64,000 bases of DNA. Origin: Dolichospermum sp. FACHB-1091 (lineage in GTDB: Bacteria; Cyanobacteriota; Cyanobacteriia; Cyanobacteriales; Nostocaceae). The notes beneath the pieces were generated by a model, which saw only the letters and a list, made by a program, of their open reading frames with translations, was not told the origin of the DNA and did not search any database. The stretch is from NCBI RefSeq assembly GCF_014697585.1, contig NZ_JACJSB010000013.1, forward strand, positions 1 to 64,000, given 5' to 3'. Both the position numbers and the translations under genes were made by a program. Shown piece by piece: positions 17,807 through 28,199 of this stretch (within the stretch, counting starts at the first letter, position 1; every line of letters starts with the position of its first letter).

Positions 17807-19255
17807 ATGAAAACAATCATTATTGACCCCGTAACTCGCATTGAAGGCCACGCCAAAATTAGTATTTATTTAGATGATCAAGGTCAAGTAAATGACGCTC
17901 GATTTCATGTCACTGAATTTCGCGGTTTTGAAAAGTTTTGTGTTGGTCGTCCTTTCCCAGAAATGCCGGGAATTACTGCGAGAATTTGCGGTATTTGTCC
18001 GGTAAGTCACTTGTTAGCTTCAGCCAAAACAGGAGATGGCATCTTAGCGGTAAAAATCCCTAAAATAGCCTCTCAATTACGTCGTTTGATAAATTTGGGT
18101 CAAATTGTCCAATCCCATGCCCTCAGCTTCTTTCACTTGAGCGCTCCTGACTTATTATTAGGCATGGATAGCGCACCAGAAAAACGGAATATTTTTGGTT
18201 TAATTGCTGCTGAACCAGAATTAGCTAGAGGTGGTATTCGTTTACGGCAATTTGGACAGGAAATCATTGAATTATTAGGAGGGAAAAAAATCCATCCTTC
18301 CTGGGCTGTTCCTGGTGGAGTAAGTCACCCTTTAACCCAAGAAAATCGCGCCCATATTCAGCAACGGATTCCTGAAGCAAAATCTACAGTAATTAATGCT
18401 ATTGAGTTGTTTAAAAAGTTGTTAAAAATTTATCAAAAAGAAGTTAAAACTTTTGGTAATTTTCCGAGTTTATTTATGGGTTTAGTCAGTCCTGATGGTT
18501 TATGGGAAACGTATGATGGACATATTCGATTTGTTGATAGTGCCGGGAATATTGTTGCTGATAAACTTGACCCCAATAACTATCATGAATTTATCGCTGA
18601 AGCAGTGCAAACAGACTCCTATTTAAAATCACCTTATTATCTTCCTTTAGGTTATCCCGATAGTAGTGATCATTGTCGTTTAGATAGTGGAATGTATCGT
18701 GTTGGACCTTTGGCTAGATTGAATATTTGTAGTCATATTGGTACACCTTTAGCGGACGCAGAATTAAAAGAATTTCGTAGTTATGAAAATGGTACTGTTA
18801 AATCATCATTTTTCTATCATTATGCCCGGTTAATTGAAATTTTAGCAGCCATTGAACACATAGACATTATCTTAGATGATCCTGATATTTTATCAACCCG
18901 TCTCCGGGCAGAAGCTGGGATTAATTGCTTGGAATCTGTGGGTGTAAGTGAAGCACCAAGGGGGACATTATTCCATCATTATCAAGTTGACGAAAACGGT
19001 TTAATGTTAAAAGTAAATTTGATTATTGCTACTGGTCAAAATAACTTAGCAATGAATCGCACAGTTGCCCAAATTGCCCGTCATTTTATCCAAGGTGATA
19101 ACATAAAAGAAGGAATTTTAAACCGTGTTGAAGCCGGAATTAGGGCTTTTGATCCTTGTTTGAGTTGTTCTACTCACGCTATGGGACAAATGCCTTTATT
19201 AATAGAAGTAGTAAATAAAAATGGCACTGTAATTAATCAAATTTGTCGTAATTAG
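17807..19255 (+). CDS. hoxH: HoxH, large catalytic subunit of bidirectional [NiFe] hydrogenase
   Basis: 482 residues from ATG 17807 ([17 protein letters not shown]). The frame stays open into the repeat array as far as 17645, but that extension is repeat-derived and is rejected. The [NiFe] ligands are in [10 protein letters not shown] (C61, C64) and near the C-terminus in [12 protein letters not shown] (C451, C454). The 25-residue tail after His457 is the peptide removed by the maturation protease after nickel insertion. Length and motifs match cyanobacterial HoxH, so the enzyme should be functional. A 34-bp tandem array separates it from the CBS gene, so co-transcription with the upstream hox genes needs checking. 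Confidence 0.96.
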   Translation: MKTIIIDPVTRIEGHAKISIYLDDQGQVNDARFHVTEFRGFEKFCVGRPFPEMPGITARICGICPVSHLLASAKTGDGILAVKIPKIASQLRRLINLGQIVQSHALSFFHLSAPDLLLGMDSAPEKRNIFGLIAAEPELARGGIRLRQFGQEIIELLGGKKIHPSWAVPGGVSHPLTQENRAHIQQRIPEAKSTVINAIELFKKLLKIYQKEVKTFGNFPSLFMGLVSPDGLWETYDGHIRFVDSAGNIVADKLDPNNYHEFIAEAVQTDSYLKSPYYLPLGYPDSSDHCRLDSGMYRVGPLARLNICSHIGTPLADAELKEFRSYENGTVKSSFFYHYARLIEILAAIEHIDIILDDPDILSTRLRAEAGINCLESVGVSEAPRGTLFHHYQVDENGLMLKVNLIIATGQNNLAMNRTVAQIARHFIQGDNIKEGILNRVEAGIRAFDPCLSCSTHAMGQMPLLIEVVNKNGTVINQICRN

Positions 19256-19384
19256 TATGTATTAGTTACTCGACTGCTTTAAAAAGTCGGGCATATTGGT
19301 TTTTTTGATCATTTATATGATATAATGTGATATAATCTAACTCTAAGATAGCTCAAACTCATATTACCCAAATTTCTAATTTTT

Positions 19385-19966
19385 ATGACTCTTACTACTA
19401 CTAAACGCTTTACCATAACTGAATATCACCGTCTAGCAGACCTTGACTTCTTCACGGAAGATGACAGAATTGAATTAATTAAAGGTGAAATTATCAAAAT
19501 GGCTGCAAAAGGTAGACCACATTCTGTTTGTAATACTCGTTTATATAAAGAGTTATTTAAACTCCTAGAGGAAAAAGCTACTATTCGTGGACAAGAACCA
19601 ATTATTATCACTAATAATAGTGAACCAGAACCAGATTTAGTAATTGTTGAAAATAGACCTGATGATTATTTTCTCAATCATCCTACACCATCTGATATTT
19701 TCCTAGTTATTGAAGTAGCTGATTCATCTTTAAAATATGACCAAGAAGTAAAGTTACCTTTATATGCAGAAGCCGGTATTTCAGATTATTGGATCTTTAA
19801 CTTAATCGCTTATCATTTAGAATGCTATTGTCAACCATATCAAAATCTACAAGGTACATTTGGCTATCGTCATAAATCAATTATCCTCCCTAATGAGTCT
19901 GTAAAATTGCCATCTTTCCCGGAATTAATTTTAGATTTAACTAAAGTATTTCCAGTCAAAAATTGA
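19385..19966 (+). CDS. Uma2-family (DUF820) PD-(D/E)XK protein
   Basis: 193 residues, the usual Uma2 size. Family hallmarks are FTITEYHRLADLDFFTEDDRIELIKGEII, PEPDLVIVE (catalytic Asp) and FLVIEVADSSLKYD...KLPLYAEAGISDYWIF (Glu and Lys). Uma2 proteins are restriction-endonuclease-fold proteins hugely expanded in cyanobacteria, with unproven function. It interrupts the hox region between hoxH and hoxW, on the same strand. Three more Uma2 genes lie in this window. Confidence 0.88.
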   Translation: MTLTTTKRFTITEYHRLADLDFFTEDDRIELIKGEIIKMAAKGRPHSVCNTRLYKELFKLLEEKATIRGQEPIIITNNSEPEPDLVIVENRPDDYFLNHPTPSDIFLVIEVADSSLKYDQEVKLPLYAEAGISDYWIFNLIAYHLECYCQPYQNLQGTFGYRHKSIILPNESVKLPSFPELILDLTKVFPVKN

Positions 19967-20110
19967 GTTATAAAATTAAAATTTGCAAAAATTGAGAAAA
20001 TATGTTATTTTAGTTTTGAATTAATATAATGGCCTATTTTTGACAATTTATATTAATGTTATATTAATACAAGTATAAATAATTAGCGGCTGATATAGCC
20101 GCATCAATAT

Positions 20111-20509
20111 TTATACTGATGGTTGACTCATGGTTAAACCTGCTGTAATAGGGTCAAAATCTGGAGGAAAATGGGTGTTATGGTTATAATCTGCTTTTTC
20201 TAAATGCGTCCCCTGTAAGTTAGCTGTACGCAAGTTGGCAGAAATCAACATCGCTCCTCGCAAATCTGTATTTTGTAAATTAGCTTGACTCAAATCGCTA
20301 AAACTCAAATCACATCCCCGCAAATTAGCGTCGCTGAGGTTAGCTTTGCTCAAATCAGCATAGCTGAAATTAGAGCCTTTTAAGTCCAAACCCTGCAAAT
20401 TAGCGTCACTTAATTCTGCTCTCTCAAAATCTCTTTTTCCCGCTGTATATTCTTCTACAATCTTAGCAGCAGTGCTATTAATTGACTTTTGAAAATTCAC
20501 TTCAGGCAT
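20111..20509 (-). CDS. Small pentapeptide-repeat protein
   Basis: About 132 residues from the Met at 20509 (MPEVNFQKS), which has GAGG upstream; an in-frame start at 20557 has a poorly placed ribosome site. After an N-terminal helix (about 1-40), 12-14 pentapeptide repeats of the A(D/N)LxG / ANLQx type run to about residue 115, giving a short right-handed beta-helix. It lies antisense between the Uma2 gene and hoxW. Function unknown; no membrane segment. Confidence 0.82.
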   Translation of the reverse strand: MPEVNFQKSINSTAAKIVEEYTAGKRDFERAELSDANLQGLDLKGSNFSYADLSKANLSDANLRGCDLSFSDLSQANLQNTDLRGAMLISANLRTANLQGTHLEKADYNHNTHFPPDFDPITAGLTMSQPSV

Positions 20510-20634
20510 AAAACAGCCTCGCAATTTATTTAAAATTTTTACAGGTTTTATAACCATACCTGAGGGTATTATATAACTGATGAGCCGAAAAATAAATACC
20601 CTATTTACATAAATTTATAAAAGAAATAAGAGAA

Positions 20635-21114
20635 ATGAGCGTAACTACAATTATAATTGGTTATGGCAATGAATTACGCAGTGATGATGCCATTGGTCAA
20701 AAAGTCGCCAATATTATCAATTCTTGGCATTTATCTGATGTTGAATCTCTTGCAGTTCACCAACTTACCCCAGAATTAGCAGCAAATTTAGCAAATGTCA
20801 ATTTAGCAATTTTTGTAGATGCTATGATCAGTTCAGAATCGGAAAATGTGGAAGTGGAGTCTATATTGCCCAGTGAATCTAATTCAATATCTGATATTAT
20901 ATCTAATATGATGTTAGGACATATTGGTAATCCGCGATCGCTTTTATCTTTGACTAAATACCTCTATGGTTATTGTCCAACTGCTTGGTTAGTCACAGTA
21001 CCAGGGGTGAATTTTGAATTAGGAGATTGTCTTTCCCCCATAGCAGAAATAGGAATTAATATAGCTCTAAATAAAATAATTAATATTATTGGTAAAGGAC
21101 AAAATTCTACTTGA
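20635..21114 (+). CDS. hoxW: HoxW, HoxH maturation endopeptidase
   Basis: 159 residues of the hydrogenase maturation protease (HybD/HupD) family. It starts MSVTTIIIGYGNELRSDDAIG: the GNxLRxDDxxG motif supplies a nickel-binding acidic residue. Further motifs are VHQLTPELA (Glu) and FVDAMIS (Asp), and a His lies in MMLGHIGNPRSLL. It cleaves the C-terminal tail of HoxH after His457. It is the nearest maturation gene to hoxH, separated by a Uma2 and a pentapeptide gene. Its TGA stop forms the first bases of a 100-bp direct repeat. Confidence 0.9.
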   Translation: MSVTTIIIGYGNELRSDDAIGQKVANIINSWHLSDVESLAVHQLTPELAANLANVNLAIFVDAMISSESENVEVESILPSESNSISDIISNMMLGHIGNPRSLLSLTKYLYGYCPTAWLVTVPGVNFELGDCLSPIAEIGINIALNKIINIIGKGQNST

Positions 21115-21357
21115 GACTGGGAAACGATATAATATAAAAATTAACTACAAAAGCAAGGGAACAGGGAACTCTTAACAGGGAACAGGGAAAAGGGAGTAAA
21201 TTGGTGTGTACTTCATGAGACTGGGAAACGATATAATATAAAAATTAACTACAAAAGCAAGGGAACAGGGAACTCTTAACAGGGAACAGGGAGTAAATTG
21301 GTGTGTACTTCATGAGACTGGGAAACGATATAATATAAAAATTAACTACAAAATTAA
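21112..21357. repeat. Direct repeat of about 100 bp in two full copies and one partial copy
   Basis: Units begin TGAGACTGGGAAACGATATA at 21112, 21216 and 21313. The first two run about 104 and 97 bp and contain GGGAACAGGGAACTCTTAAC, then end TGTGTACTTCA; the third is truncated after AACTACAAAATTAACTA. The first unit begins at the hoxW stop codon. The region leads into the acyl-CoA synthetase gene and holds no other gene. Confidence 0.9.
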
Positions 21358-21392
21358 CTACAAAATTAACTATAAATTACTCGGAGTTATAA

Positions 21393-24164
21393 ATGGAAAC
21401 ATTTACTAAAAAACCTAGCGATAAAGCTCATGATATCTTGCAAGTGAGCAGAATTAATCCCTTAGATGCTATATTTCAACCGCAAACTGTAGCCGTAATT
21501 GGTGCTACCGAAAAACCTGGAAGTGTGGGAAGAACCTTACTTTGGAACTTAATTACTAATCCCTTTGGAGGGACTGTTTTCCCTATTAATCTTTACCGTC
21601 ATAGTGTATTAGGAATTAAAGCCTATTCTACTATATTTGATGTTCCTGAAAAAATTGATTTAGCTGTTATTGTCACCCCTGCACCAACCGTACCCAAAAT
21701 TATATCTGATTGTGTTGAGGCGGGAATTAAAGGTGCAATTATTATTTCTGCTGGCTTTAAAGAAGCAGGAGAAAAAGGTCTAGTTTTAGAACAGGAAATA
21801 CTGCAACAAGCACAAGGGGGAAAAATTAGAATTATTGGTCCTAATTGTTTAGGAGTAATGAATCCAATCTCTGGGTTAAATGCTACTTTTGCTAGTAAAA
21901 TAGCCCGTCCGGGAAATGTCGGTTTTATTAGCCAAAGTGGGGCTTTATGTACATCAATTCTGGACTGGAGTTTAAAAGAAAATGTGGGTTTTAGTGCCTT
22001 TATTTCTATTGGTTCAATGTTAGATATTGGTTGGGGTGATTTAATTTATTATCTGGGTGATGATCCTCAGACAAAAAGTATTGTAATTTATATGGAATCT
22101 ATTGGAAATGCCCGTTCTTTTCTGTCAGCAGCGCGAGAAGTGGCTTTAACAAAACCGATAATTGTGATTAAAGCCGGTCGTACCGCAGCCGCAGCTAAAG
22201 CCGCAGCTTCTCACACGGGTGCATTAACAGGAAGTGATGCTGTTTTAGATGCAGCTTTTCGTCGTTGTGGGGTATTACGAGTCAATAGTATTTCCGATTT
22301 ATTTGATATGTCGGAAGTATTAGCAAAACAACCCCGTCCCCAAGGTTCACGGTTGACGATTTTAACTAATGCTGGTGGTCCAGGAGTATTAGCAACAGAT
22401 ACTTTAATTGAAAACGGTGGAGAATTAGCAACTATTTCCCCCGAAACAATGACCTCTTTAAATGAAATTTTACCACCACAATGGAGTCATAATAATCCTA
22501 TTGATATTTTAGGAGATGCTGACCCTCAACGTTATCAAAAAGCTTTAGAAATTGTTACCAAAGATCCCAATAGTGACGGTTTATTAGTAATTTTAACACC
22601 CCAATCTATGACAGATCCTACCGAAATTGCAGTACAATTAAAAGCTTACGCCCAACTGTCTAATAAGCCGATTTTAGCTAGTTGGATGGGAGGTAATGAT
22701 GTAGCTGCGGGAGAACAAATTCTCAATAGTCAAGGTATTCCCACTTATGCTTATCCTGACGCAGCCGCGCGGGTATTTAGTTATATGTGGAAATCGAGTT
22801 ATAACCTGCGCGGTATTTATGAAACTCCGGTTTTACCAACATTAATTTGTGATGTTAATACTCGCAATTGTGCTAATATTACAAATATTATGCAAGCTGC
22901 AAGAACAGCAAAAAGAACAATTCTCACGGAATTTGAATCTAAAGAAATTTTAGCTGCTTATGGTATTCCTGTAGTGGCTGGTTGCATTGCTAAAAGTGCA
23001 GACCAAGCCGTCAAATGTGCAGAAAATATTGGTTATCCGGTGGTTTTAAAACTATATTCTCAAACAATTACCCATAAAACTGATGTGGGAGGTGTGCAGT
23101 TAAATTTACAAAATGGGGAAGCTGTAAAACTTGCTTATGAGCATATTGAAACATCAGTAAAGGAGAAAGGAAAAGCAGAAGATTTTCTTGGTGTTACTGT
23201 ACAACCAATGGTAAAAACCGACGGTTATGAATTGATTATTGGTAGTAGTTTAGATCCCCAATTTGGACCAGTATTATTATTTGGTACTGGAGGACAATTA
23301 GTAGAAATATTTCAGGACAGTTCCCTGGCACTTCCTCCTCTTAATACTACCCTAGCACGACGGATGATGGAACAAACAAAAATTTATCAAGCATTGTCAG
23401 GAGTCAGAGGACGCAAAAGTATTAATATTTCTGCCCTTGAACAATTAATGGTAGAATTTAGTCAATTAGTTATAGAACAACCTGACATTAAAGAAATTGA
23501 TATTAATCCATTATTAGCTTTTCCTCCAACTCCAGAAAATCCTAGAGGATTAATTGCCTTAGATGCGAGAATAGTTTTACATTCTCCTGATCTAACAGAA
23601 AATCAATTACCAAAATTAGCAATTCGTCCCTATCCCAGTCAATATATTAGTAATTGGCAATTGAAAAATGGTATACCAGTTATTATTCGTCCTATTCGTC
23701 CTGAAGACGAACCGTTAATGGTAGAATTTCACAAAACTCTATCAGCAGAAAGTGTCTATTTCCGCTATTTCCACTTAATTAAATTGAGTCAACGCATTAC
23801 CCATGAAAGACTAACCAGGATGTGTTTTATTGACTATGATCGAGAAATGGCCTTAGTTGCAGAATACCAAAATCCTCAAACAAAAAACAGGGAAATATTA
23901 GCAGTAGGAAGATTAAGTAAATCACATGAAAATAAAAGCGCGGAATTTGCTATACTTGTGAGTGATCAGTTTCAATATCAAGGTTTAGGTACGGAATTAC
24001 TCTGGAAATTACTAGAAGTTGGTAAAAATGAGAAAATCTGCTGTATCTATGCTGACATCTTAGCTGATAATTCAGTGATGCAGCAAGTATGTAAAAAACT
24101 CGGTTTTCAGATTTCACATACTGATGATCAAACTGTTTTTAGAGCAGAAATTCAACTGACATAA
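21393..24164 (+). CDS. ADP-forming acyl-CoA synthetase fused to a GNAT acetyltransferase domain
   Basis: 923 residues. The order is: CoA-binding domain (about 25-150, [21 protein letters not shown]), succinyl-CoA-ligase-like domain ([27 protein letters not shown] with the catalytic-type His), an ATP-grasp domain (about 500-720, [22 protein letters not shown] ... TDVGGVQLN), and a C-terminal GNAT domain (about 760-915, [15 protein letters not shown] ... [16 protein letters not shown]). This matches Pat/YfiQ-type enzymes, where the synthetase-like part senses and the GNAT part acetylates protein lysines. Because the His motif looks intact, it may also make acetyl-CoA or acetate plus ATP, useful in fermentation alongside Hox. 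The pairing with Hox is inferred from location. Confidence 0.85.
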   Translation: METFTKKPSDKAHDILQVSRINPLDAIFQPQTVAVIGATEKPGSVGRTLLWNLITNPFGGTVFPINLYRHSVLGIKAYSTIFDVPEKIDLAVIVTPAPTVPKIISDCVEAGIKGAIIISAGFKEAGEKGLVLEQEILQQAQGGKIRIIGPNCLGVMNPISGLNATFASKIARPGNVGFISQSGALCTSILDWSLKENVGFSAFISIGSMLDIGWGDLIYYLGDDPQTKSIVIYMESIGNARSFLSAAREVALTKPIIVIKAGRTAAAAKAAASHTGALTGSDAVLDAAFRRCGVLRVNSISDLFDMSEVLAKQPRPQGSRLTILTNAGGPGVLATDTLIENGGELATISPETMTSLNEILPPQWSHNNPIDILGDADPQRYQKALEIVTKDPNSDGLLVILTPQSMTDPTEIAVQLKAYAQLSNKPILASWMGGNDVAAGEQILNSQGIPTYAYPDAAARVFSYMWKSSYNLRGIYETPVLPTLICDVNTRNCANITNIMQAARTAKRTILTEFESKEILAAYGIPVVAGCIAKSADQAVKCAENIGYPVVLKLYSQTITHKTDVGGVQLNLQNGEAVKLAYEHIETSVKEKGKAEDFLGVTVQPMVKTDGYELIIGSSLDPQFGPVLLFGTGGQLVEIFQDSSLALPPLNTTLARRMMEQTKIYQALSGVRGRKSINISALEQLMVEFSQLVIEQPDIKEIDINPLLAFPPTPENPRGLIALDARIVLHSPDLTENQLPKLAIRPYPSQYISNWQLKNGIPVIIRPIRPEDEPLMVEFHKTLSAESVYFRYFHLIKLSQRITHERLTRMCFIDYDREMALVAEYQNPQTKNREILAVGRLSKSHENKSAEFAILVSDQFQYQGLGTELLWKLLEVGKNEKICCIYADILADNSVMQQVCKKLGFQISHTDDQTVFRAEIQLT

Positions 24165-24344
24165 AATTACTCCACCATCTAAATAGACATCTGGAGGTAA
24201 AGATTGTAGAGTCGAGAATCCCTACCCCGGTCACGTCTCTATAAGGGTTGTAGGTAAATTAGCTAACTAGAAAAAAGATACTATTTTATTTTGCCGACTT
24301 ACTTATGCATTATTAACTCAAGTTGTTAGTTATCTCGTTAAGGC

Positions 24345-24400
24345 TGGTAATGGGTAATGGGTAATTGGTAATTGGTAATTGGTAATTGGTAATTGGTAAT
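24345..24400. repeat. STRR array (GGTAATG / GGTAATT heptamers)
   Basis: About eight tandem heptamers of the GGTAAT(G/T) type lie between the acyl-CoA synthetase gene and rnpB. The rest of the 24165-24506 gap has no gene; around 24205-24245 is a degraded relative of the GTAGAGAC...GTCTCTA palindrome. Confidence 0.85.
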
Positions 24401-24506
24401 AAAAGCTCTGGTTTGATCCTGTTCATCCTTTAATCCTAGACATCCTGATTCTGACAATTTACCTAACTAGCAACTTACATTATTAAAGTTTAAACTAGAA
24501 TATGAG

Positions 24507-24874
24507 GGGAGAGTAGGCGTAGGCGGTTGCAGATTAGTCATTCAGACTGGTTTGAGGAAAGTCCGGGCTCCCGAAAGACCAAACTTGCTGGATAACGTCC
24601 AGTGCGAGCGATCGTGAGGATAGTGCCACAGAAAGATACCGCCAGTCAATTTATTGGTTGGTAAGGGTGCAAAGGTGCGGTAAGAGCGCACCAGCAACGT
24701 CGAGAGACGTTGGCTCGGTAAACCCCGGTTGGGAGCAAGGCCGGAGGAACTACGGTTGGTCTTTTACCAGTTCCGCTAAAAAAGAGCCGCTAGAGGTGTT
24801 TGGTAACAAGCATCCCAGATAGATAACTGCCCTCGCAAGAGAACAGAACCCGGCTTACTACCGACTCTCTCTTC
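24507..24874 (+). ncRNA. rnpB: RNase P RNA (rnpB)
   Basis: The conserved type A core is readable: 5' GGAGAGTAGGCGTAGGCGG, then GAGGAAAGTCCGGGCTCC (P4 region), GATAGTGCCACAGAAA, AGGGTGCAAAGGTGCGGTAA, AACCCCGG, and 3' AGAACCCGGCTTACTACCGA, which pairs with the 5' end. It is the catalytic RNA that matures tRNA 5' ends. Cyanobacterial rnpB genes often carry STRR in a variable helix; none is obvious inside this copy, although an STRR array lies about 105 bp upstream. The ends are estimated from the terminal helix pairing. Confidence 0.97.
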
Positions 24875-24880
24875 TTAAGC

Positions 24881-24917
24881 GAATTATGGATTTTTTATTT
24901 TCCATAGTTCGTTTTTT
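24881..24917 (+). terminator. Terminator downstream of rnpB
   Basis: The arms GAATTATGGA and TCCATAGTTC enclose a T-rich loop and are followed by GTTTTTTC, a plausible intrinsic terminator just after the RNase P RNA 3' end. Confidence 0.65.
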
Positions 24918-25074
24918 CAACTACTACAGAAAACGAGAGCGAGCGCCTGCTCCACGACCATCTCTACCAGTTGCTCTGTCGCCAACTGTCTCAAGGTTTC
25001 TCTGTCTGGTTTTGAGGAGCAGGTTTTTTCCATAATTGATCTATTCTGCTAATTACAGCGATTTCCAATCATAT

Positions 25075-25190
25075 AAGGTACATCTTAGCCCCCTCCTCGC
25101 ACCCCCCTCAATCCGCAGCGGGGGGAAGAAAAGGATAAACTTTTGATATTGGAGGGGTTGGGGGTGGGGTTCTTGTTCCGGGTTTGATGA
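25075..25190. repeat. G/C-rich intergenic element, copy 2 (inverted)
   Basis: Read on the minus strand it matches the element at 2764: ACAAGAACCCCACCCCCAAC, then GCGAGGAGGGGGCTAAGATG and TACCTTA, but with about 50 extra bases in the middle (CTTTTCTTCCCCCCGCTGCG lies in them). The rest of 24918-25317 shows no gene; 24940-25030 contains a GAGCAGG-type imperfect inverted repeat. Confidence 0.65.
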
Positions 25191-25317
25191 CAATTTGCTG
25201 TAATACTATCATTAGTTTTAACTTTGATTATTATTGGTAATTGGTAACAAGTATTGTAACTCATGATTTGCAACTATAATTACTTATAAAGCGGGCAAAA
25301 AAACTAACCACTTGATC

Positions 25318-26277
25318 ATGATTGAAACCCTATTTAAAGCTTATATTCCCCTATTTACTTGGATAGGGTTAGGTCTAATATTATCTCGATTTAGCTCCGA
25401 TAAATTTGCTAAGTGGCTAGGACAGTCACTATACTGGGTAGGAGTGCCACTACAATTGTTAGTATTAGCACGTCATACTAATGCGGCAAATAGTGAACTA
25501 ATACCGTCCATAGCAGTAGCAATATTAATACTAAGTTTAGCTTTAGCGCTATTGACTTGGTGGTTTTGGCAATGGTTTAATAAAATCAAGACAGAGCAAA
25601 AAAGCGTAGAAGTACCCGAATCTTTAAGAAAAGCCAGTTTAGGTAGTTTTATTTTGGCAACAATTTTAGGAAATACTGGTTTTGTTGGACTAACACTAAC
25701 ACAAGTGCTAACAGGACCGGAAAATAACGATTCAGCATTATTATTTAGCGTCACAAATAATGGTGTTGGTACTTATGGAATTGCTGTCTTAATTGCTAGT
25801 TATTTTGGACAGAGAGCCACGGAAAATCATTGGTGGATACAATTGCGAGATATAGCTACGGTTCCCAGTCTGTGGACGTTTTTCATTGGCTTAAATACCC
25901 AATTTGTGCAATTACCCGCAGTCATTGAATCAGGTTTAAATCAGGCTGTTTGGGTGGTAATTGCCCTCGCTTTGTTCCTGGTTGGTTTGCGACTAGGAAC
26001 AATAAAAGAATATCAAAATCTGCATATTGCCATAATAGCCAGTATTCTGAAAGTTTTGATTATCCCCTTATTAGTGGGATTAGGTGCGACCTATGCAGGT
26101 ATAATTGACGAACAGCGTTTAGTCTTGGTACTTATGTCAGGGACACCCACAGGACTTTCCGTACTAATTTTAGCGGAAGTTTACGACTTAGATCGGAATT
26201 TATTAGCCAGTAGCATTGCTTTAACCTTTATTGGGTTATTTTTAGTTCTACCTCTGTGGTTAATTTGGTTTGGCTAA
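25318..26277 (+). CDS. AEC-family (auxin efflux carrier-like) permease
   Basis: 319 residues from ATG 25318 (MIETLFKAYIPLFTW); an in-frame TTG at 25312 is ignored. About ten hydrophobic segments in a 5+5 arrangement fit the AEC/BASS transporter fold. The GNTGFVGLTL motif near residue 120 and LMSGTPTGLSVLILAEVYD near residue 270 are the crossing-helix motifs of this family. It is an inner-membrane transporter; bacterial members carry malate or other small organic acids, and the substrate here is unknown. A single gene. Confidence 0.85.
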   Translation: MIETLFKAYIPLFTWIGLGLILSRFSSDKFAKWLGQSLYWVGVPLQLLVLARHTNAANSELIPSIAVAILILSLALALLTWWFWQWFNKIKTEQKSVEVPESLRKASLGSFILATILGNTGFVGLTLTQVLTGPENNDSALLFSVTNNGVGTYGIAVLIASYFGQRATENHWWIQLRDIATVPSLWTFFIGLNTQFVQLPAVIESGLNQAVWVVIALALFLVGLRLGTIKEYQNLHIAIIASILKVLIIPLLVGLGATYAGIIDEQRLVLVLMSGTPTGLSVLILAEVYDLDRNLLASSIALTFIGLFLVLPLWLIWFG

Positions 26278-26427
26278 ATTTATGATTTAATATTTGACTG
26301 GGAAAAAATTCCAGTCACATTCTGGAGTTACAAACATGACAAAACCTCTCCGATAAACCTCTCCCCGTTCAGGAAAAGCCTTAAATCCTGTTTTTACCCT
26401 GTTAATCCTTTAATTTTGATTCTGACA

Positions 26428-27291
26428 ATGAGCAACCGTGTTAAGATACTCTTGGGCATAATTACTGCCATTCCCATGGCTTTAGGCTTACCCGCAAAGG
26501 CTTTAGAAGTACAGATAATGCCTAAAAATCCCCAATTGGGAGATACAGTTTCAGTATTAATTGAGGCAGATGCTCAAAAAAGTCTTAGTAATCCTACGGT
26601 GACAATTGGCGAAAAAACCTATCCAGCTTTTGAAATTGCACCTCGTCAATACCGTTCCTTTATTCCCACAACTCCCTTAGAAAAAGCTGGAGTGAGAACA
26701 ATTAGAGTGTCCCAGGAGGCACAGGAACAAAAACTATCCATACAAGTGCGCGATCGCAAATTTCCAGTTCAACGCATCACCTTACCACCGGGTAAAGCTG
26801 GAGTAAAAGCCACCCAGGAAGAACTAAAGCGAGTAGCAGAACTTAAAGCCCTCCAGACACCGGAAAAATACTGGAACGGTGTTTTTCTCACCCCCAACGC
26901 CGGGAGAAAATCTACTAGATATGGTGTCCGTCGCTACTACAATGGCGTATTTGCCAATGATTACTACCATCGTGGACTGGATTACGCAGGAGCAGCAGGA
27001 TCATCTGTAACAGCCCCCGCAGCGGGAAGAGTTGCCCTAGTGGGGACAGTATCCCAAGGTTTCCGAGTTCATGGTAATGTTATCGGCATTGATCACGGTC
27101 AAGGAGTAGTCAGTATTTTCATGCACCTGAGTCGTATAAATGTTCAAGAAGGTGATTTTGTCAAAGCTGGTCAAAAAATTGGTACAGTAGGTTCAACCGG
27201 TGCATCTACCGGACCCCACTTGCACTGGGGCTTGTATGTAAACGGACAATCAGTTGACCCATTACCGTGGAAATCCCAGGAAATTAAATGA
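26428..27291 (+). CDS. Exported M23-family (LytM) murein endopeptidase
   Basis: 287 residues from ATG 26428 (MSNRVKILLGI). A signal peptide ends near LPAKALEV (about residue 26). A beta-sandwich N-domain follows, then the M23 domain (about 155-285) with zinc ligands in YYHRGLDYAG (His and Asp), MHLSRI and HLHWGLYVNG (HxH). All catalytic residues are present. It acts on peptidoglycan cross-links in the periplasm. It ends 8 bp from the convergent L,D-transpeptidase gene, another cell-wall enzyme. Confidence 0.9.
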   Translation: MSNRVKILLGIITAIPMALGLPAKALEVQIMPKNPQLGDTVSVLIEADAQKSLSNPTVTIGEKTYPAFEIAPRQYRSFIPTTPLEKAGVRTIRVSQEAQEQKLSIQVRDRKFPVQRITLPPGKAGVKATQEELKRVAELKALQTPEKYWNGVFLTPNAGRKSTRYGVRRYYNGVFANDYYHRGLDYAGAAGSSVTAPAAGRVALVGTVSQGFRVHGNVIGIDHGQGVVSIFMHLSRINVQEGDFVKAGQKIGTVGSTGASTGPHLHWGLYVNGQSVDPLPWKSQEIK

Positions 27292-27298
27292 ACCTAAT

Positions 27299-28000
27299 TC
27301 AATCACGGACTAATACAGGTGTATTTAAAGAAACTTGGCTATACAACATCCGTACATCAGGATTACGCATTCTCAGACAACCATGAGAAACAGCCGCTCC
27401 CACTAAATCAACATCTGGTGTACCATGAAAGCCAATTTCATTGCGACCATCTGACCAAAAACCAATCCATCTATCGCCTAAAGGACTATTAGTACCACCG
27501 TCAAAGATAGCACCTGTAATGGGATGTCGCCAAATGGGATGATGTTCTTTGTGGATAACTTTAAAATTGCCGGTTGGTGTTTCCCAGCCCTTTTTACCAA
27601 TAGCGATGGGGTAACTAGCTATTACCTCATCATACTGAAAAACATAGACACGGCGATCGCTTAAATCTACTACCACCTGGTTTGTGTCTGGTGCTGGTAC
27701 TTCTGGTTTTGTATTGTTAATTGTATCTGTAATACTAGCCAAACTTGACTTGGGTTTTTTCCGAGAAGAATCTAAATCTAAATTAATTGTCCCAGCCTTT
27801 CGGGGAGAGGTAGGTGCAGAAGCTGCAATTGCACTTTCCCCAATCGCCACTTGTGACTCCTGGGGATACAGATTTATTGACCTAGAATGATTTAACTGGC
27901 CTGTTTTTCTCATAGTTTGCAAATGGACAGCTAGAGATAAAATTGCTGTACCAAAACAGAGAAACATGACCATACTCGCTACAGATTTGTTTCTTACCAT
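27299..28000 (-). CDS. L,D-transpeptidase (YkuD domain)
   Basis: 233 residues. An N-terminal anchor (about 8-26, VASMVMFLCFGTAILSLAV) is followed by a low-complexity linker and the YkuD domain (about 105-233). The catalytic motif is HGTPDVDLVGAAVSHGCLRM, with the nucleophile Cys in SHGCLRM. It forms 3-3 peptidoglycan cross-links or attaches proteins in the periplasm. It is convergent with the M23 peptidase, and its 5' side faces the sigma factor gene, so it might be a target of that sigma factor (inference). Confidence 0.9.
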   Translation of the reverse strand: MVRNKSVASMVMFLCFGTAILSLAVHLQTMRKTGQLNHSRSINLYPQESQVAIGESAIAASAPTSPRKAGTINLDLDSSRKKPKSSLASITDTINNTKPEVPAPDTNQVVVDLSDRRVYVFQYDEVIASYPIAIGKKGWETPTGNFKVIHKEHHPIWRHPITGAIFDGGTNSPLGDRWIGFWSDGRNEIGFHGTPDVDLVGAAVSHGCLRMRNPDVRMLYSQVSLNTPVLVRD

Positions 28001-28199
28001 TACTATCGCCTGTTATTTATCCCTGACATCTCCAACTAGGAACTGGTAACTAATGTGAATTTCACCAATTACCCATTCATTACCCATCACCATATTTCGG
28101 TATTTCGATTATAAACCCGTTACCTTACTGGGGAACTTTTCATCAATTATCCAGTCTAAGTCTGAGAGAAAGGAGTGATTTGAAGCTAATCGATAATCA

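Noticed and set aside
17509-17826. Open frames running through the 34-bp array, including an extended HoxH N-terminus (from 17645)
   Set aside because: The predicted peptides repeat the array in shifting frames, and HoxH normally starts at [11 protein letters not shown], which here is at 17807.
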